The notes under the pieces are model-generated. The model did no database searches. It had not been told where the DNA came from and worked only from the letters and a program-made list of their open reading frames with translations. DNA of 64,000 bases from Pseudoips prasinana (taxonomy: Eukaryota > Arthropoda > Insecta > Lepidoptera > Nolidae). Made by a program: the position numbers and the translations under genes. Below are positions 1-10,546 of this stretch, piece by piece. The stretch is taken from NCBI GenBank assembly GCA_951640165.1, contig OX621255.1, forward strand, positions 30,230,001-30,294,000, read 5' to 3'. Every line of letters begins with the position of its first letter. Positions within the stretch are counted from its first letter, which is position 1.

Positions 1-143
1 AAACTTTATAAATTATAACCTAATAATCCAGAGTGTCAGCGAACTCCATACCAAATTTTATTAAAATCGCTCCAGCAGTTTAGCCGTGAAGAAGTAACAA
101 ACATACACACTCACAAACTTTCGCCTTTATATTATTAGCGTGA
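1..143 (-). mobile_element. Non-autonomous Helitron, cut by window edge
   Basis: Read on the minus strand it starts with TCACGCTAATAATATAAAGG preceded by A, the Helitron A|TC insertion context. It then runs through a stretch that matches the element at 63023-63201. The 3' end lies outside the window. It carries no coding sequence and would depend on Rep/helicase supplied in trans. Confidence 0.7.
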
Positions 144-202
144 TTAGTAACGTTAATATATTAGGCAGTTTTATCGCTAAAAGTGATTTCTTTCATCGCT
201 TA

Positions 203-390
203 GCCACGTGTGGCTCAGTATTTAAGGAAGCCACCACGCTATCACCTCGGTAACCTTGGGTTTGGGGTTCGAACCGGACAACTATTTGTGTGACCCATAT
301 ATGGTTGATCTGAGTTTGATTTGGTTTTGTCCCTGAAACATAAATGACAATGTGAATTGTGTGGGCGTAGTCTTTATTAAAATAAGATAT
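203..390 (+). mobile_element. tRNA-headed SINE (family S1), diverged
   Basis: A GTGTGGCTCAG box-A-like start, a GGTTCGAA box-B-like motif and the body starting ACAACTATTTGTGTGACCCA match the copies at 461-664 (minus), 53967-54160 and 56633-56830. The tRNA-like head would hold an internal pol III promoter. The head has small indels, so this is an old copy. Confidence 0.6.
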
Positions 391-460
391 AATCATCATA
401 TAAATTAATATAATTCGATTGAAATATGTAGGTATACACAAAATATAATGTGTATGCTTT

Positions 461-664
461 TTTAAAAAAACAACGCCCGCACTAGGGAATCTCGTCCCTA
501 TGTCGCGGGGTACTTTACGAACATATGTTAGACGGACACAAATTACATCCAGACTCAGAACAACTATTTATGGGTCACATAAATAGTTGTCCCGCACGGG
601 ACTCAAACCCGCGACACGAAGCGGCGAGGGAACTAACTTAGCCGCTGCGCCACACGTGCAGTCA
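461..664 (-). mobile_element. tRNA-headed SINE (family S1)
   Basis: Reverse-strand copy. The tRNA-like head (CGTGTGGCGCAGCGGCTAAG) is at the high-coordinate end and the A-rich tail is near 465. The body includes TACCCCGCGACATAGGGA, shared with the copies at 53967 and 56633. It is a retrotransposed copy, not a tRNA gene, because no full cloverleaf or anticodon arm is seen. Confidence 0.75.
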
Positions 665-709
665 TATGTTATTAATATATTATTAACAGAAACAAACGTA
701 ATCAACAAA

Positions 710-1031
710 TCTATACATACAAATGAATAAAATTGGAGTGTCTGTTTGTAATATTGAAATAGCCGGTTTTTACTACATAAATATGAATATATATAATATA
801 TACGGTACATACACCAAAATAACATTTTTTACAATTTTTGTCTGTCTGTCTGTCTGTTTGTTCCGGCTAATCTCTGAAATGGCTGGACCGATTTTGACGG
901 GACATTTATTGGCAGGTAGCTGATGTAATAAGGAGTAACTTAGGCTACTTTTATTTTAGAAAAAGTCTTTTATTTGACTAAAAAATTAAATAAACTAATT
1001 AACACGCGGACGAAGTCGCGGGCACAGCTAG
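710..1031 (+). mobile_element. Non-autonomous Helitron, complete (family C)
   Basis: It begins TCTATACATAC after an A (709) and ends with the hairpin CGCG-GACGAAG-TCGCG, then GGCACAGCTAG, then T (1032). These are the 5'-TC, 3'-hairpin plus CTAG, and A/T insertion site expected of Helitrons. It contains a (GTCT)n run and no coding sequence. Its 3' hairpin resembles that of the Rep/helicase Helitron at 29710. A truncated relative lies at 4820-4945. Confidence 0.8.
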
Positions 1032-1578
1032 TTTAGAATAAAATACTTCAACCTTATATGAGTACCTGAAACTTCACCTCATTCCATGCCTAATTCCTAA
1101 CTCCGTACTTAGTTCCTCATTCCATAGCTGGCAGCATCCTTCCTCATTCCCAAATCGCAATTCAAAAACTATGAGCGCGATGCTCATAAATATCTGTTAA
1201 AATTTGTAAAACAGCCAATTTAATGAAATGCAGGTAGGTACGCAGGGCTTTCGGTAACATAATTTCTTTATTTAATAAATTTTAACAAAGATTATTTATT
1301 TATTTATATTTATTTATAAGATAAGATAAATACTCTTTATTGCACACCAATTACAGATAAATTATATAGGAAACATTGAAAACAAATTGTATAATAGGCG
1401 GTCTTATCGCAGTCAGCGATCTCTTCCAGACAACCTTTGGATGGATATGAAGCAGAAATATAGAAAGACAACACGATAAGGGTAGTGCAAGATAAAATAA
1501 TTTAAGTAGGAATCTAAATACTTACAGACTAATACCTAATGGCATTTACTTAATAGTAATACTACCATGTCATCCTAA

Positions 1579-1801
1579 TCCTAACTAATATTATAAATGC
1601 GAAAGTAACTCTGTCTGTCTCTCTGTCTGTCTGTCTGTCTGTTACTCTTTCACGCCAAAACTACTGAACGGATTTGAATGAAATTTGGTATACAGATGGT
1701 CTAGACCCTGAGAAAGAACATAGGCAAATTTTTTAGTTAGGATAACACATACGCCATATTTTATAAAGTTTAACGTGGGTAAAACCGCGGGGCACAGCTA
1801 G
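1579..1801 (+). mobile_element. Non-autonomous Helitron, complete, 223 bp
   Basis: It starts TCCTAACTAATATTATAAAT after A (1578) and ends with hairpin CGTGGGTAAAACCGCGG, GGCACAGCTAG, then T (1802). A (GTCT)n microsatellite follows the 5' end. Its 5' sequence is closely related to that of the autonomous Helitron at 29710-35749. It sits inside the 3' UTR of the reverse LINE and is therefore younger than it. Confidence 0.85.
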
Positions 1802-1898
1802 TTAGATACAATACATACTTAATTACATAAACATAATAATACATACATAGATACATACATAATAAATAATATAATATGGAAGGACAGTGGAAATGCAT

Positions 1899-3486
1899 TC
1901 ATAACAAGTAGTGGTTTTTCACTTGTGTTTTGAATAAACCAAGGGATTGAGCACGCCTAATTGTTAAAGGCAACGCATTCCAGAGGCGAGCTGCCTCAAC
2001 AGTAAAAGATTTACTAAAAAAGTTAGTGAAATGTGTTGGTAAAGACAGGTTCAGGTTTTCTGATGATCTCAATGATCTCGCATGTGTATCACTTAGAAAT
2101 TGAAATGGTTCTTTAAGATAATAGGGGGTAACAGGATTAAAGATAATGCTGTATAAAAGGGACAAAATATGTGCATTCCGGCGAAGGCGTATAGGGAGCC
2201 ACTTGAGTTTTGAACGAAATTCAGATACGTGGTCAAACTTGCGGAGCCCAAATATGAACCTTATACAAAAATTTTGAAGTCGCTCAAGCTTGTCAAATTG
2301 CTCTTGGGTCAAATCGAGATAACTGGCATCAGCATAGTCGAGAATAGGAAGAAGGATGGATTGAGCAAGCGCAATCTTAATGGTTATTGGTAAAAAAATT
2401 CGAATCCTTCTCAGAGATCACGCAGATGCAAAGACTCTGCGGCTAACCTCCTGTAATTGAGAAACCCATGAGAGATCCTTGTCAATGTATATCCCCAAAT
2501 TTTTAATTTTATCACTTAAAGGTATAATTGCATTGTCAAACATTATATTAGGGACTCGTGACCAATCAACTTTGGATCTCATTCTGGTACTGCCAACTAT
2601 AATGGCCTGAGATTTAGACGGGTTTACTGTTAGCCCATAATATTTACTCCATGTGCATATGTGTAAAAGATCTGAATTAATACATTCTATAGCTTTCGGT
2701 AGATTATCAGGAGAGGCTCAGCTGTAAATTTGAAGATCATCTGCATAAAGGTGGTAGGACGAATTCAGATTTTTGGATATGGCATTAATGAATATTGCAA
2801 ATAACAAAGGAGATAAAACGCCACCCTGCGGCACGCCAACTGATGTATAGCTCCAGGAAGAGGTTGCATCTTCGATACAGAATCGTTGGCGTCTGCCGTA
2901 CAGGTAACTGTGAAACCAATCAATTACCGTTGGAGATATGTTCAGAGAGCATAGTATACCGAGCAATATGTCGAAATCTACGGTGTTAAAAGCGTTGCTA
3001 AAGTCTAGTAGACAGAGCACCGTCAGTTCGCCACTATCCATAGCAGACCTCAGGTTATCTGTGATGTGAATCAGTGCCGTAGTCGTACTATGACCCTGGC
3101 GGAAACCGGACTGAAAGGGATTGAGAAGAGAGTTCTTGCAAAGGAAGAGATTTAGTTGATTATAAATAAGACGTTCAAGAACTTTGGACAGGAACGGTAA
3201 TATGGATATAGGACGATATTCGGTGAAGGATAAAGGATTTGATTTTTTAGGTAATGGAGTAATTTTGGCTTCTTTCCACTGTGTGGGGAAGGAGCCACTG
3301 GTTACGGAATGGTTCAAAATATGGGTGATAGTGGGAAGGATCTCGTCTAGGATGGGTAGGATCATATTACGACTAAGACAATCACTGCCAATTGCATTGG
3401 ACGAGATGGACATTATGCTTCTCTTAACATCACAATTAGTAAAATGACTAAAGACAAATTGGGTGTGATCAGGTGTTGGAAGTGCG
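1899..3486 (-). pseudogene. CR1-like reverse transcriptase remnant
   Basis: One continuous minus-strand frame encodes a LINE reverse transcriptase and C-terminal region. Visible blocks are YRPISILPFLSK, motif A LLDFSNAFNTVDF, motif B VGVPQGGVLSPLLF and the active-site motif YADD. Further on come a SYLDLTQEQFDKLERLQ-type region and a terminal LWNALPL block. The frame is kept throughout but carries TGA stops at 2718-2720 and 2418-2420. The first is directly after the YADD block. The endonuclease domain is absent. CR1 clade is inferred from motif style; Jockey is possible. Confidence 0.8.
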
Positions 3487-3882
3487 GAAAGATAATTTAA
3501 AGTATTAGTTTTATTTATTTATATTTATTAGGGATAATAACAGTCGTTACAAATGTATTTGTTATACCGAAGGTTTTACCAACTATTGAGACCAATTACA
3601 GTTATTACATTGAACAGACTAGGTATCAATTCTAATAAAATACTAAATAATTTATATAACCTTAAATATTTAAAAACATACGTAAAAATTTACTATATGT
3701 AATAACCCACCGCATGCGATATTGCGAATTAGACAGTGTTAGTTAAGTTCTTTATCGTATATAAAACTAAATTAAATTTAAGTGTATGTTGTCAGTCAAA
3801 ATAACAGTATCTTACGAAATGCATGTACGGTGTGTTAACCGTTCATTGAGTAATGTCAGTGCAATTAAATTTATGTATAAAA

Positions 3883-4541
3883 CTAGCTTTTGCCCGCGAC
3901 TTCGTTCGCGTGGAATAGTGACTTCCGGCAGATTTTTGGTTTTACCCACATAGTTCCCGATCTCGCGGGATCTCTTCAAAAATGAAATGAGGAAGATATT
4001 CTAGGGAACTCTTCAAAACGCCATCTATCGAGCATAGTGACAACTTGGATTTTTTATCTATACTCCGTTCGGGTATTTTCTTTGTACTTTTTCATACCTT
4101 TTTTTTTCATACCTTTTTACTATTTATTTACTTTTTTCCGATGAATTAAAACAATAACATGGACCGAACTCGTGTAACGATCGACACCATTGCGTGATCA
4201 CCAACTCCACATATAGTACTAATAGAATTATCTATACTCCGTTAGAGCATTTTCTTTGTACTAAAAGTTGTATTATATTATATTTTCATACCTTTTTACT
4301 ATTTATTTACATTTTCCGATGAATTTTGAGTACTGAATTGATGCCGACTCTTGACCAATAGATGGCGCTATTTTATTTTTTATTTTATTTTTTGTAATAA
4401 AAACTATCCTATGTCCTTTCTCAAGTTCCAAACTATGTCTGTACCAAATTTCACACAAATCGGTTCTGTAGTTTAGGCGTGAAGCAAAGACAGACAGACA
4501 GACAGACAGACAGAGTTACTTTCGCATTTATAATATTATAA
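3883..4541 (-). mobile_element. Non-autonomous Helitron, 0.66 kb
   Basis: On the minus strand the 3' end is hairpin CGCGAACGAAGTCGCG, GGCAAAAGCTAG, then T (complement of 3882). The first 31 bp of this end are identical to the 3' end of the Rep/helicase Helitron at 29710. The 5' end has the family sequence (ATATTATAAATGCGAAAGTA plus GTCT repeats), but the outermost bases are replaced by a (TAA)n run. No coding capacity. Confidence 0.8.
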
Positions 4542-4819
4542 TAATAATAATAATATAAAATATATAATATATAATATAAATAATAGTTTGGATGTCAGTG
4601 AATGTTCAACGGGGTGAATCGTAATGAAAATGCAAGTCATCCGAATCAAACCGCGTCTTTATAAACACTAATCTATAAAATGTACATAAATGTTCTGCTG
4701 CATGTCATTGCACTACCAAATGTAGGTTGCGAAAAGTGCAACAACGCGGGCCTATTCTAACTTAGTTTGCTAAATAAACATTAAAATCATGTACGTGCAC
4801 CGTACAATGCATATCAAAG

Positions 4820-4945
4820 TATATACGGTACTCGTAGCAATTTTTTTTTTCTCTTTTTATGTCTGTCCATTTGTTTCTGCTTATCTCAGAAATGGCTGGA
4901 CTGATTTTGCCGGGATAGTTAATATAGCTGAACTTGTCATATAAT
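4820..4945 (+). mobile_element. Helitron family C fragment
   Basis: Sequence from TATACGGTAC through CTTATCTCAGAAATGGCTGG matches the middle of the complete element at 710-1031. Both termini are missing. Confidence 0.55.
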
Positions 4946-4980
4946 ATACCATTTATCCAGAAAATACGTCAAAAGCATTC

Positions 4981-5141
4981 TGTCTATAGATGGGTGACCG
5001 TCAATGCGGTTCAATACTTAACGTCTCGGTGCTTCTGAGGGTCTGTTAAGCGGTACGTCGCGTCGGTCCCGGTTGTTGTCGAACAGGCGTAAGTCATGTC
5101 AGAGGCCTATTGGGTGGTTTGAGCATTCTTACACCTAAACC
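4981..5141 (+). repeat. SINE-like dispersed repeat (family S3)
   Basis: Shares blocks ATAGATGGGTGAC, GTCGGTCCCGGTTGTTGTC and AGTCAGAGGCCTA-like with copies at 29443-29620, 49440-49590 and 58395-58680. No tRNA-like promoter boxes are obvious. The (T)n that follows belongs to the next LINE. Confidence 0.55.
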
Positions 5142-5335
5142 AACTTTTTTTTTTTTTTTTATCAGAGTGCGACAAACGAGCAAGTGGGTCACCTGATGGT
5201 AAGTGATCACCAGCGCCCATGGACACTCACAACACCAGAGGAGTCGCGAGTTCGTTGCCGGCCTTTATAAAGAGTCACTTTTAATAAGATAAAGATAAAA
5301 AACCATGGTAACAATAAAAAAAAGTGGGAGGGTAT
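5142..5335 (-). mobile_element. Jockey-like LINE 3' end, 5'-truncated
   Basis: Begins with a poly-T tract (poly-A of a minus-strand insert). It then matches, in reverse, the coding end and tail of the LINE at 16527-17665, including GATCACTTACCATCAGGTGA and GGCCGGCAACG. Only the last part of the element is present, as is usual after incomplete target-primed reverse transcription. Confidence 0.7.
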
Positions 5336-5359
5336 GTGGAATGTTTATGTACAGACGCT

Positions 5360-5492
5360 AGACGCCAGCACATCAAGCTACTCCAATCTGTCAAATTTCC
5401 CCAATTGAAAGTGAACCTTATGCTTATATGATAAAGTTGAAAATAGATAAAAGAAATTTGACAGATTGTGGTAGCTGGATGTGCTGGCGTCT
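5360..5492. mobile_element. 133-bp MITE (family M1)
   Basis: Inverted ends AGACGCCAGCACATCAAGCT and its complement, extending about 40 bp inward through the AATCTGTCAAATTT block. Same length and ends as the copy at 36141-36273; an internally shortened copy is at 48428-48522. No coding capacity. No clear target duplication, so the superfamily is not assigned. Confidence 0.75.
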
Positions 5493-5869
5493 ATACAAGC
5501 ACCATACCCCTGTATTGACTTAATAAGGTGATATATTATCTGTGCGCTGGCAGCCAAGGCGGAAACCGTCGCCGTTGCTATCAAACTTATTTTTACGACG
5601 TGAATTTACGAGTAATAACTTTTAAGTGTTGGCATGGAAACGGGATCTCTTTATATAATCCGGGATTGTTTATAGAACAAGTAGGAGAATGGGATGTTGT
5701 TAATTGGGATTCAGCTAAGTGTCTACAATTAATTAGCGACAAGAACACAAGCTCAAATAAGTGCACGAGAACTTCCGGGGATTGGAAATAGCCGGCACCC
5801 GAAGAAAAAGAATATTAAGAATATATTCCAGAGCTGTTCTAATCTCGATTTGTCTTCAACGATCGAATG
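5493..5869. other. Unassigned stretch
   Basis: Holds an 87-codon open frame on the plus strand (5528-5791) whose product I do not recognise. It has no signal peptide, domain motif or splice support. No repeat homology was seen within the window. Confidence 0.3.
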
Positions 5870-6290
5870 ACGATTTGTGTAGTCACTGCGTTTTTTTTTG
5901 TTAAGGCAGGGGGAATGCCTACGCATGCCACCCGCAAAAAGTGTCTAAGGGTGGGTATGTCGGACTCGCACCGACTAAACCTAACCTGCCGTGGACTTCT
6001 CTTGGCGCCTAATTTAGGGGAGCCCCGGGAACGCGGGTATGCTGCTCCGGTGCCCCCCTTTTGCACCATGTCCCAGATGTTTGGGACACGTACCCTGGGA
6101 GGGCTCTGTATTGCCCTCCCATATTCCCGACTCCTGCCAGTCCGGCACAGCGACTGCGCCACAAACAGTTCGCTGTCTTCCCGGGGCTGCTTGCAAGTGG
6201 CGGCAGTAGAGGACACTTCTCTGACTGCTGCCGAGTCACTGCGTTTGCGCATTGACTATGCAACTACTAACTGCAAACTGCTTAACTTTA
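5870..6290. other. GC-rich island of unknown origin
   Basis: Clearly richer in G+C than its neighbours and open in several frames on both strands, up to 142 codons plus and 137 codons minus. That pattern is what GC-rich DNA gives by chance. No domain is recognised. It could be a piece of a LINE coding or leader region or a processed host fragment. No second copy was noticed here. Confidence 0.35.
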
Positions 6291-6576
6291 AGTAAAGCAC
6301 TTTTTGCTCGTTCGAGATGTATTATTCAGGGTACATAAGCCCTCAATTATTTGTCTTCAATGTTAATAGTCTTTGACAATAGAACCTTGTGGTACCTTTA
6401 GTTATATTTAACCATTCATTCACATAAACTGCAAATCATCATTTAATGATGTTTTTTTTTAAACAATACTCATTTATTAGTTGATAGTCACTCTGCCACA
6501 GCTACTGACGACAGGGGACACAATGATAGGTACCATCCACAAATAGACTTCAACTACAGGAAGTCATTTGTCGCAC

Positions 6577-6829
6577 ATAATAATAATAATATCTGGGGAC
6601 AATGTCACACAGATCATCCTAGCCCCAAACTAAGCAAAGCTTGTACTATGGGTACCAGGCGACGATATACATACTTATATAGATAGATAAATACTTATAT
6701 ACATAGAAAACATCCATGACTCAGAAACAAATATTCGTGCTCATCACACAAATATTTGCACTTACCGGGATTCGAACCCAGGACCACCAGCTTCATAGGC
6801 AGGAGCACTACCAACTAGGCTACGGTGAC
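6577..6829 (-). mobile_element. tRNA-headed SINE (family S2)
   Basis: Minus-strand copy with a tRNA-like head (TAGCCTAGTTGGTA and GGTTCGAATCCCGGTAAG) at the high-coordinate end, body GTGATGAGCACGAATATTTG, and a (TAA)n tail near 6577. Nearly identical over its length to 9642-9893. The A and B boxes are intact in sequence, so it could in principle still be transcribed by pol III. Confidence 0.85.
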
Positions 6830-7048
6830 CGTCGTATAAACATTTGCAGTTGACAAACTTTTCACATTACACATCACGGCAAACTTCCCAACAATCAAAT
6901 TTACTGACTACAGCGACAAAGTTACCGTGTCGCGTCGTCGTCGCACCGTTTTACACACTTCATGAAAGATGCCATCAGACAAATTTATGATTTCTAAAAT
7001 TATTGCCAATACTTTAATTTTCAGCATATTAAAAACATATACTCTATA

Positions 7049-7140
7049 TCCTACTCATATTATAAACGCGAAAGTTTGTATATAAATATGGATGGATGGA
7101 TGTTTGTTACTCTTTCAGGTAAAAACGGCTCAATGGATTT
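7049..7140 (+). mobile_element. Left part of a composite Helitron
   Basis: Starts TCCTACTCATATTATAAACG after A and matches the 5' end of the intact composite element at 52446-52824. Interrupted near 7141 by a LINE. The rest resumes at about 9561-9641 and 9900-10106. Confidence 0.75.
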
Positions 7141-9560
7141 CAGTCAGATCATTCAGGTCAGTTGGTAACTTATTCAAATGCTCCAAAAATTAAAAGAAAA
7201 CTTATAAGCTATATTCCATTTAGTGAAAACCGCTTAGAAAAATTTAAATGTAATATAGTAAAACAAATAGCATGGCTGCCCTATCATCATAATCCGGATC
7301 ACTTGTACAACTCTTTATTCAATTTGATTAATGATGAGTTCTGCACAATGTTCACACCCAAACAACTGTCTGTAAGTGACCGTCTGGTATTCAGTGATTG
7401 GGCAACTCCAGGCATCTATAAAAGTCGGAATCGGTTGTATGAATTGTATGAAGAAAGATCCCATAATCATAATACAGTGTTTCAAGAATATGTGAAACAA
7501 TATGCCAAAACATTTAGACGAGCCTGTACCGCTGCTAAATCTTTGCACATAAAAAATATACTTAAATCTTCTACAAATATAATCAAAACTACTTGGAAGA
7601 TAATTAATGCTGAGACAGGTAAAACAAAAATACGTAGTCGTGATTTTAACTTAGTAATAAACAACATAGATATTAAAGGCGATTTGGAGATTGCGACTGA
7701 GTTTGAAAAATATTTTTCGAATATTCCAGTCATACTTACTAACTCTCTTTCATGTTCATCTACATCTGCTGAGCAGATACTCAAGCAAAGCGTAGAGTCG
7801 TGTGACACAGTTTTTGAATTTTCGGTGGTTAGCCCTAAAGATATTTTAAATGCTTTCAAGAGTATTAATATGAAAAACACAAAGGATCTGTGGGGTCTAT
7901 CTGTTAAGACTGTTTCATCAATTATTACTATAATCGCCCCACACTTAGCTACTGTGTTCAATTGCTGTGTTGCATCAGGTGTATTTCCTGACTTGATGAA
8001 GTATAGTAAAATCATTCCTTTGTTTAAAGCTGGTGATACTTCAGACCCTTCAAATTTTCGACCTGTTTCCGTGCTGCCCACTCTAAGTAAAATATTTGAA
8101 AAGCTTATGCTTAGCCAGCTGCTCAGACACTTTAATATACATAATTTACTACACCGGAAACAGTTTGGATTCACAAAGGGTTGTTCAACCATAGATGCAG
8201 GGATCAACTTATTAAAAAGTATATTCGCGGCGTGGGAAGACTCGCAAGATGCATTAGGTATCTTTTGCGATTTGTCCAAAGCGTTCGATTGCGTTCATCA
8301 TGATACTCTGGTCAGAAAATTACACCACTACGGTATTAGGAACAAGGCTCTCGAACTTCTGACTTCTTACTTGGGCAATAGAATTCAGAAGGTCGAAATA
8401 AACGGTAAAATATCTCCGGGATCTCCAGTGGTAATGGGCGTCCCACAGGGGTCAATTCTGGGCCCATTTTTGTTTTTAATTTATATAAATGACTTACCTT
8501 ACTACGTAAGGGATAAGCATGAGATTGTGTTGTTTGCAGATGATACTTCCCTGACGTTCAAAATAAACCGACAATTAAGCAATTTTGACGATGTTAATGA
8601 TGCAATCTCTAAAGTTGTTCATTGGTTTAATGCCAATAATCTTGTGCTTAATGATAAGAAAACTAAAGTCATTAAATTCACTACACCGAATGTGAAACAG
8701 GCGACAACCAATGTACAACTTAATGGAGCTAGGTTGGACCCTGTTGAATCAACTGTGTTCTTGGGTATCACTATTGACTCAAAGCTACAATGGAGCCCAC
8801 AAATAGAAAAACTGTCCGGCAAATTAAGTTCTGCAGCATATGCAGTGAAAACTATTAGACGGCTGACTGATGTTGACACAGCTAGAATGGTTTATTTCAG
8901 TTATTTTCATAGTGTAATGTCCTATGGAATTCTTCTCTGGGGTAGCTCTGCTGACATTGACACCATATTTATATTGCAAAAAAGAGCTGTAAGAGCTATC
9001 TATAATCTTGGCCCGAGAGTGTCTCTAAGAGAAAAATTCAAAGAGGTCAACATTCTAACTGTACCATCTCAGTATATATATGAAAACTTACTATATGTGC
9101 ATAAAAATATCGATTCCTTCTGTAAAAGGAGCGATACACATAATGTAAATACTAGATATAAGAATAATCTCATACTGCATACTACCCGTCTCCACAAAAT
9201 AAGTAACTCTTTTATGGGGCAATGTATAAGATTCTATAACAAACTTCCCAATGATATTAGAGAATTGTCTACGAATAAGTTTAAAAGAATTATTAAAGCC
9301 AAATTGTGTAGCAGGGCATATTACAAAATTTCTGATTATTTAAGTGATAAAAGTGCTTGGGATGGAGTTGTTCTGAGTCAACACACATGATTGTAATTAA
9401 TCTTAAGTATATTTTATTTTAAAAAAGGATTCCTACTGAGTTTTCTGGCAGTGTTTCTCAGTAGCTGCCACGTCATGCACTGCACGGTAGGGTAAAAAAA
9501 ATATGACGATTCCACATAAATGTAAAATTTTTACGGAATAAAGTTACTTTGATTTTGATT
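7141..9560 (+). mobile_element. CR1-like LINE, 5'-truncated
   Basis: Non-LTR element with a long open RT frame (7162-9390), a short 3' UTR containing ACGGAATAAAGTTACTTTGA and a (TTTGAT)n-like tail. It lies between the two halves of a Helitron, so it inserted into it. The same 3' UTR recurs at 35898-36075 (minus), 43335-43383 (plus) and 61493-62037 (minus). Confidence 0.85.
7162..9390 (+). CDS. LINE reverse transcriptase (CR1-like), open frame
   Basis: A 742-codon open frame encoding the reverse transcriptase part of a LINE polyprotein. It would copy the element RNA at a nicked chromosomal site. Blocks in order: LFKAGDTSDPSNFRPVSVLP near residue 290; motif A IFCDLSKAFDCVHH near 368; motif B GVPQGSILGPFLF near 426; active-site FADD near 459; then a C-terminal region ending with KLPNDIREL and a KAKLCSRAYYKISDY-type block. 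The usual N-terminal endonuclease is missing, so the first ATG is only the first one in the remaining frame. RT motifs are intact with no stops, which suggests a fairly young copy. The C-terminal end is repeated at 61656-62036. Confidence 0.88.
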   Translation: MVTYSNAPKIKRKLISYIPFSENRLEKFKCNIVKQIAWLPYHHNPDHLYNSLFNLINDEFCTMFTPKQLSVSDRLVFSDWATPGIYKSRNRLYELYEERSHNHNTVFQEYVKQYAKTFRRACTAAKSLHIKNILKSSTNIIKTTWKIINAETGKTKIRSRDFNLVINNIDIKGDLEIATEFEKYFSNIPVILTNSLSCSSTSAEQILKQSVESCDTVFEFSVVSPKDILNAFKSINMKNTKDLWGLSVKTVSSIITIIAPHLATVFNCCVASGVFPDLMKYSKIIPLFKAGDTSDPSNFRPVSVLPTLSKIFEKLMLSQLLRHFNIHNLLHRKQFGFTKGCSTIDAGINLLKSIFAAWEDSQDALGIFCDLSKAFDCVHHDTLVRKLHHYGIRNKALELLTSYLGNRIQKVEINGKISPGSPVVMGVPQGSILGPFLFLIYINDLPYYVRDKHEIVLFADDTSLTFKINRQLSNFDDVNDAISKVVHWFNANNLVLNDKKTKVIKFTTPNVKQATTNVQLNGARLDPVESTVFLGITIDSKLQWSPQIEKLSGKLSSAAYAVKTIRRLTDVDTARMVYFSYFHSVMSYGILLWGSSADIDTIFILQKRAVRAIYNLGPRVSLREKFKEVNILTVPSQYIYENLLYVHKNIDSFCKRSDTHNVNTRYKNNLILHTTRLHKISNSFMGQCIRFYNKLPNDIRELSTNKFKRIIKAKLCSRAYYKISDYLSDKSAWDGVVLSQHT

Positions 9561-10106
9561 TTGAATGATACTTTAATAATATAGCTCATACATCAGAATA
9601 ACAGATAGGCTACAATTTACAAAGATATTGTGTGGATTGTCACCGTAGCCTAGTTGGTAGTGCTCCTGCCTACGAAGCTGGTGGTCCTGGGTTCGAATCC
9701 CGGTAAGTGCAAATATTTGTGTGATGAGCACGAATATTTGTTTCTGAGCCATGGATGTTTTCTATGTATTTAAGTATTTATCTATCTATATAAGTATGTA
9801 TATCGTCGCCTGGTACCCATAGTACAAGCTTTGCTTAGTTTGGGGTTCGAATGATCTGTGTGACATTGTCCCCTAAATATTATAATTATTATTATTGTCC
9901 AAAATATGACGATAAGTGTCAAGTAAGTAGGAAATAATCTACCATCTGCGAGCTATTCCGGCGTGCACTGCCAAAACCGCTAGAGGTACACATCCTACTT
10001 ATATTTTAGATACGAAAGTTTGTGAGTATAGATATATGGATGTATGTTTGTTACTCTTTTACTCCAAAACTACTTTAACGCGGGTGAAACCCGGGGGGCA
10101 TAGTAG
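9561..10106 (+). mobile_element. Right part of a composite Helitron, split by a SINE
   Basis: Continues the Helitron begun at 7049. The segments 9561-9641 and 9900-10106 line up with 52535-52824. A second internal 5' terminus (ATCCTACTTATATTTTAG) begins near 9991, and the 3' hairpin/CTAG end near 10085-10106 is decayed (GTAG in place of CTAG). Confidence 0.7.
9642..9893 (+). mobile_element. tRNA-headed SINE (family S2) with target duplication
   Basis: Inserted in the Helitron remnant. It is flanked by ATTGTC at 9636-9641 and 9894-9899, a 6-bp direct repeat consistent with target-primed insertion. The head has TAGCCTAGTTGGTAG (A-box-like) and GGTTCGAATCCCGG (B-box), and the tail is (TTA)n. 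Near-identical to the minus-strand copy at 6577-6829. Confidence 0.88.
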
Positions 10107-10365
10107 TTGGACTATATTTTGAAGGATATTATTGATCTCCAAAGACGATTCATCTACTTTCGCTCGATAGCTCGATATCTCAATACAGACAGAGATAGAT
10201 TTATTAGACATAGATTAGATATATTTTCCATGTAGGAAAATATATCGAAAACTATAAATATGTATAAACATAAAGAACCATTTATAAAATAAACAAGAAA
10301 TTTGCCATTTAACTAAAACCAAGACTATCATAAATTAAATTATAATTCCGTATGATCAAATACAA

Positions 10366-10546
10366 GTTCGTGGCGACCACGAACCGGCAGACGCAGCGTG
10401 GGCAGGCCCTACAAGATGGGCCGATGATCTTGTGGGGGTTGCTGGAAACTGCTGGATGCGAATAGAGTAAGACCGGCAATTGTGGAATCTTTGGAGGAGC
10501 CCTTTATCCAGCAGTGAACGTCTTTCGGCTGATATGATGATGATGA
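10366..10546 (+). mobile_element. RTE 3' fragment
   Basis: Matches the last ~180 bp of the RTE at 43384-46562, including GTGGCGACCACGAACCGGCA and the CTTTCGGCTGATATGATGAT tail. A 5'-truncated copy with no useful coding capacity. Confidence 0.8.

Larger units (their letters stand above)
1310..3505 (-). mobile_element. CR1-like LINE, 5'-truncated, interrupted by a Helitron
   Basis: A reverse-strand non-LTR retrotransposon. Coding sequence covers about 3486 down to 1899, followed by a 3' UTR that reaches about 1310 and includes an AATAAAGAGTATTT motif. The UTR is split by the Helitron at 1579-1801. The same 3' UTR sequence recurs at 12440-12560 (minus) and 50637-50755 (plus), so the family is multicopy. 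The 5' part, including any endonuclease, is missing. Confidence 0.75.

Noticed and set aside
5867..6295. Overlapping 142- and 137-codon frames in the GC-rich island
   Set aside because: Several frames on both strands are open together, as expected from GC-rich composition. No domain or splice signal supports any of them.
6760..6829. Possible tRNA gene (A and B boxes)
   Set aside because: The boxes are the head of an S2 SINE with a long non-tRNA body, and the same head recurs at 9642. No full cloverleaf.
7482..8279. 265-codon minus-strand frame
   Set aside because: Antisense shadow of the LINE reverse transcriptase at 7162-9390.
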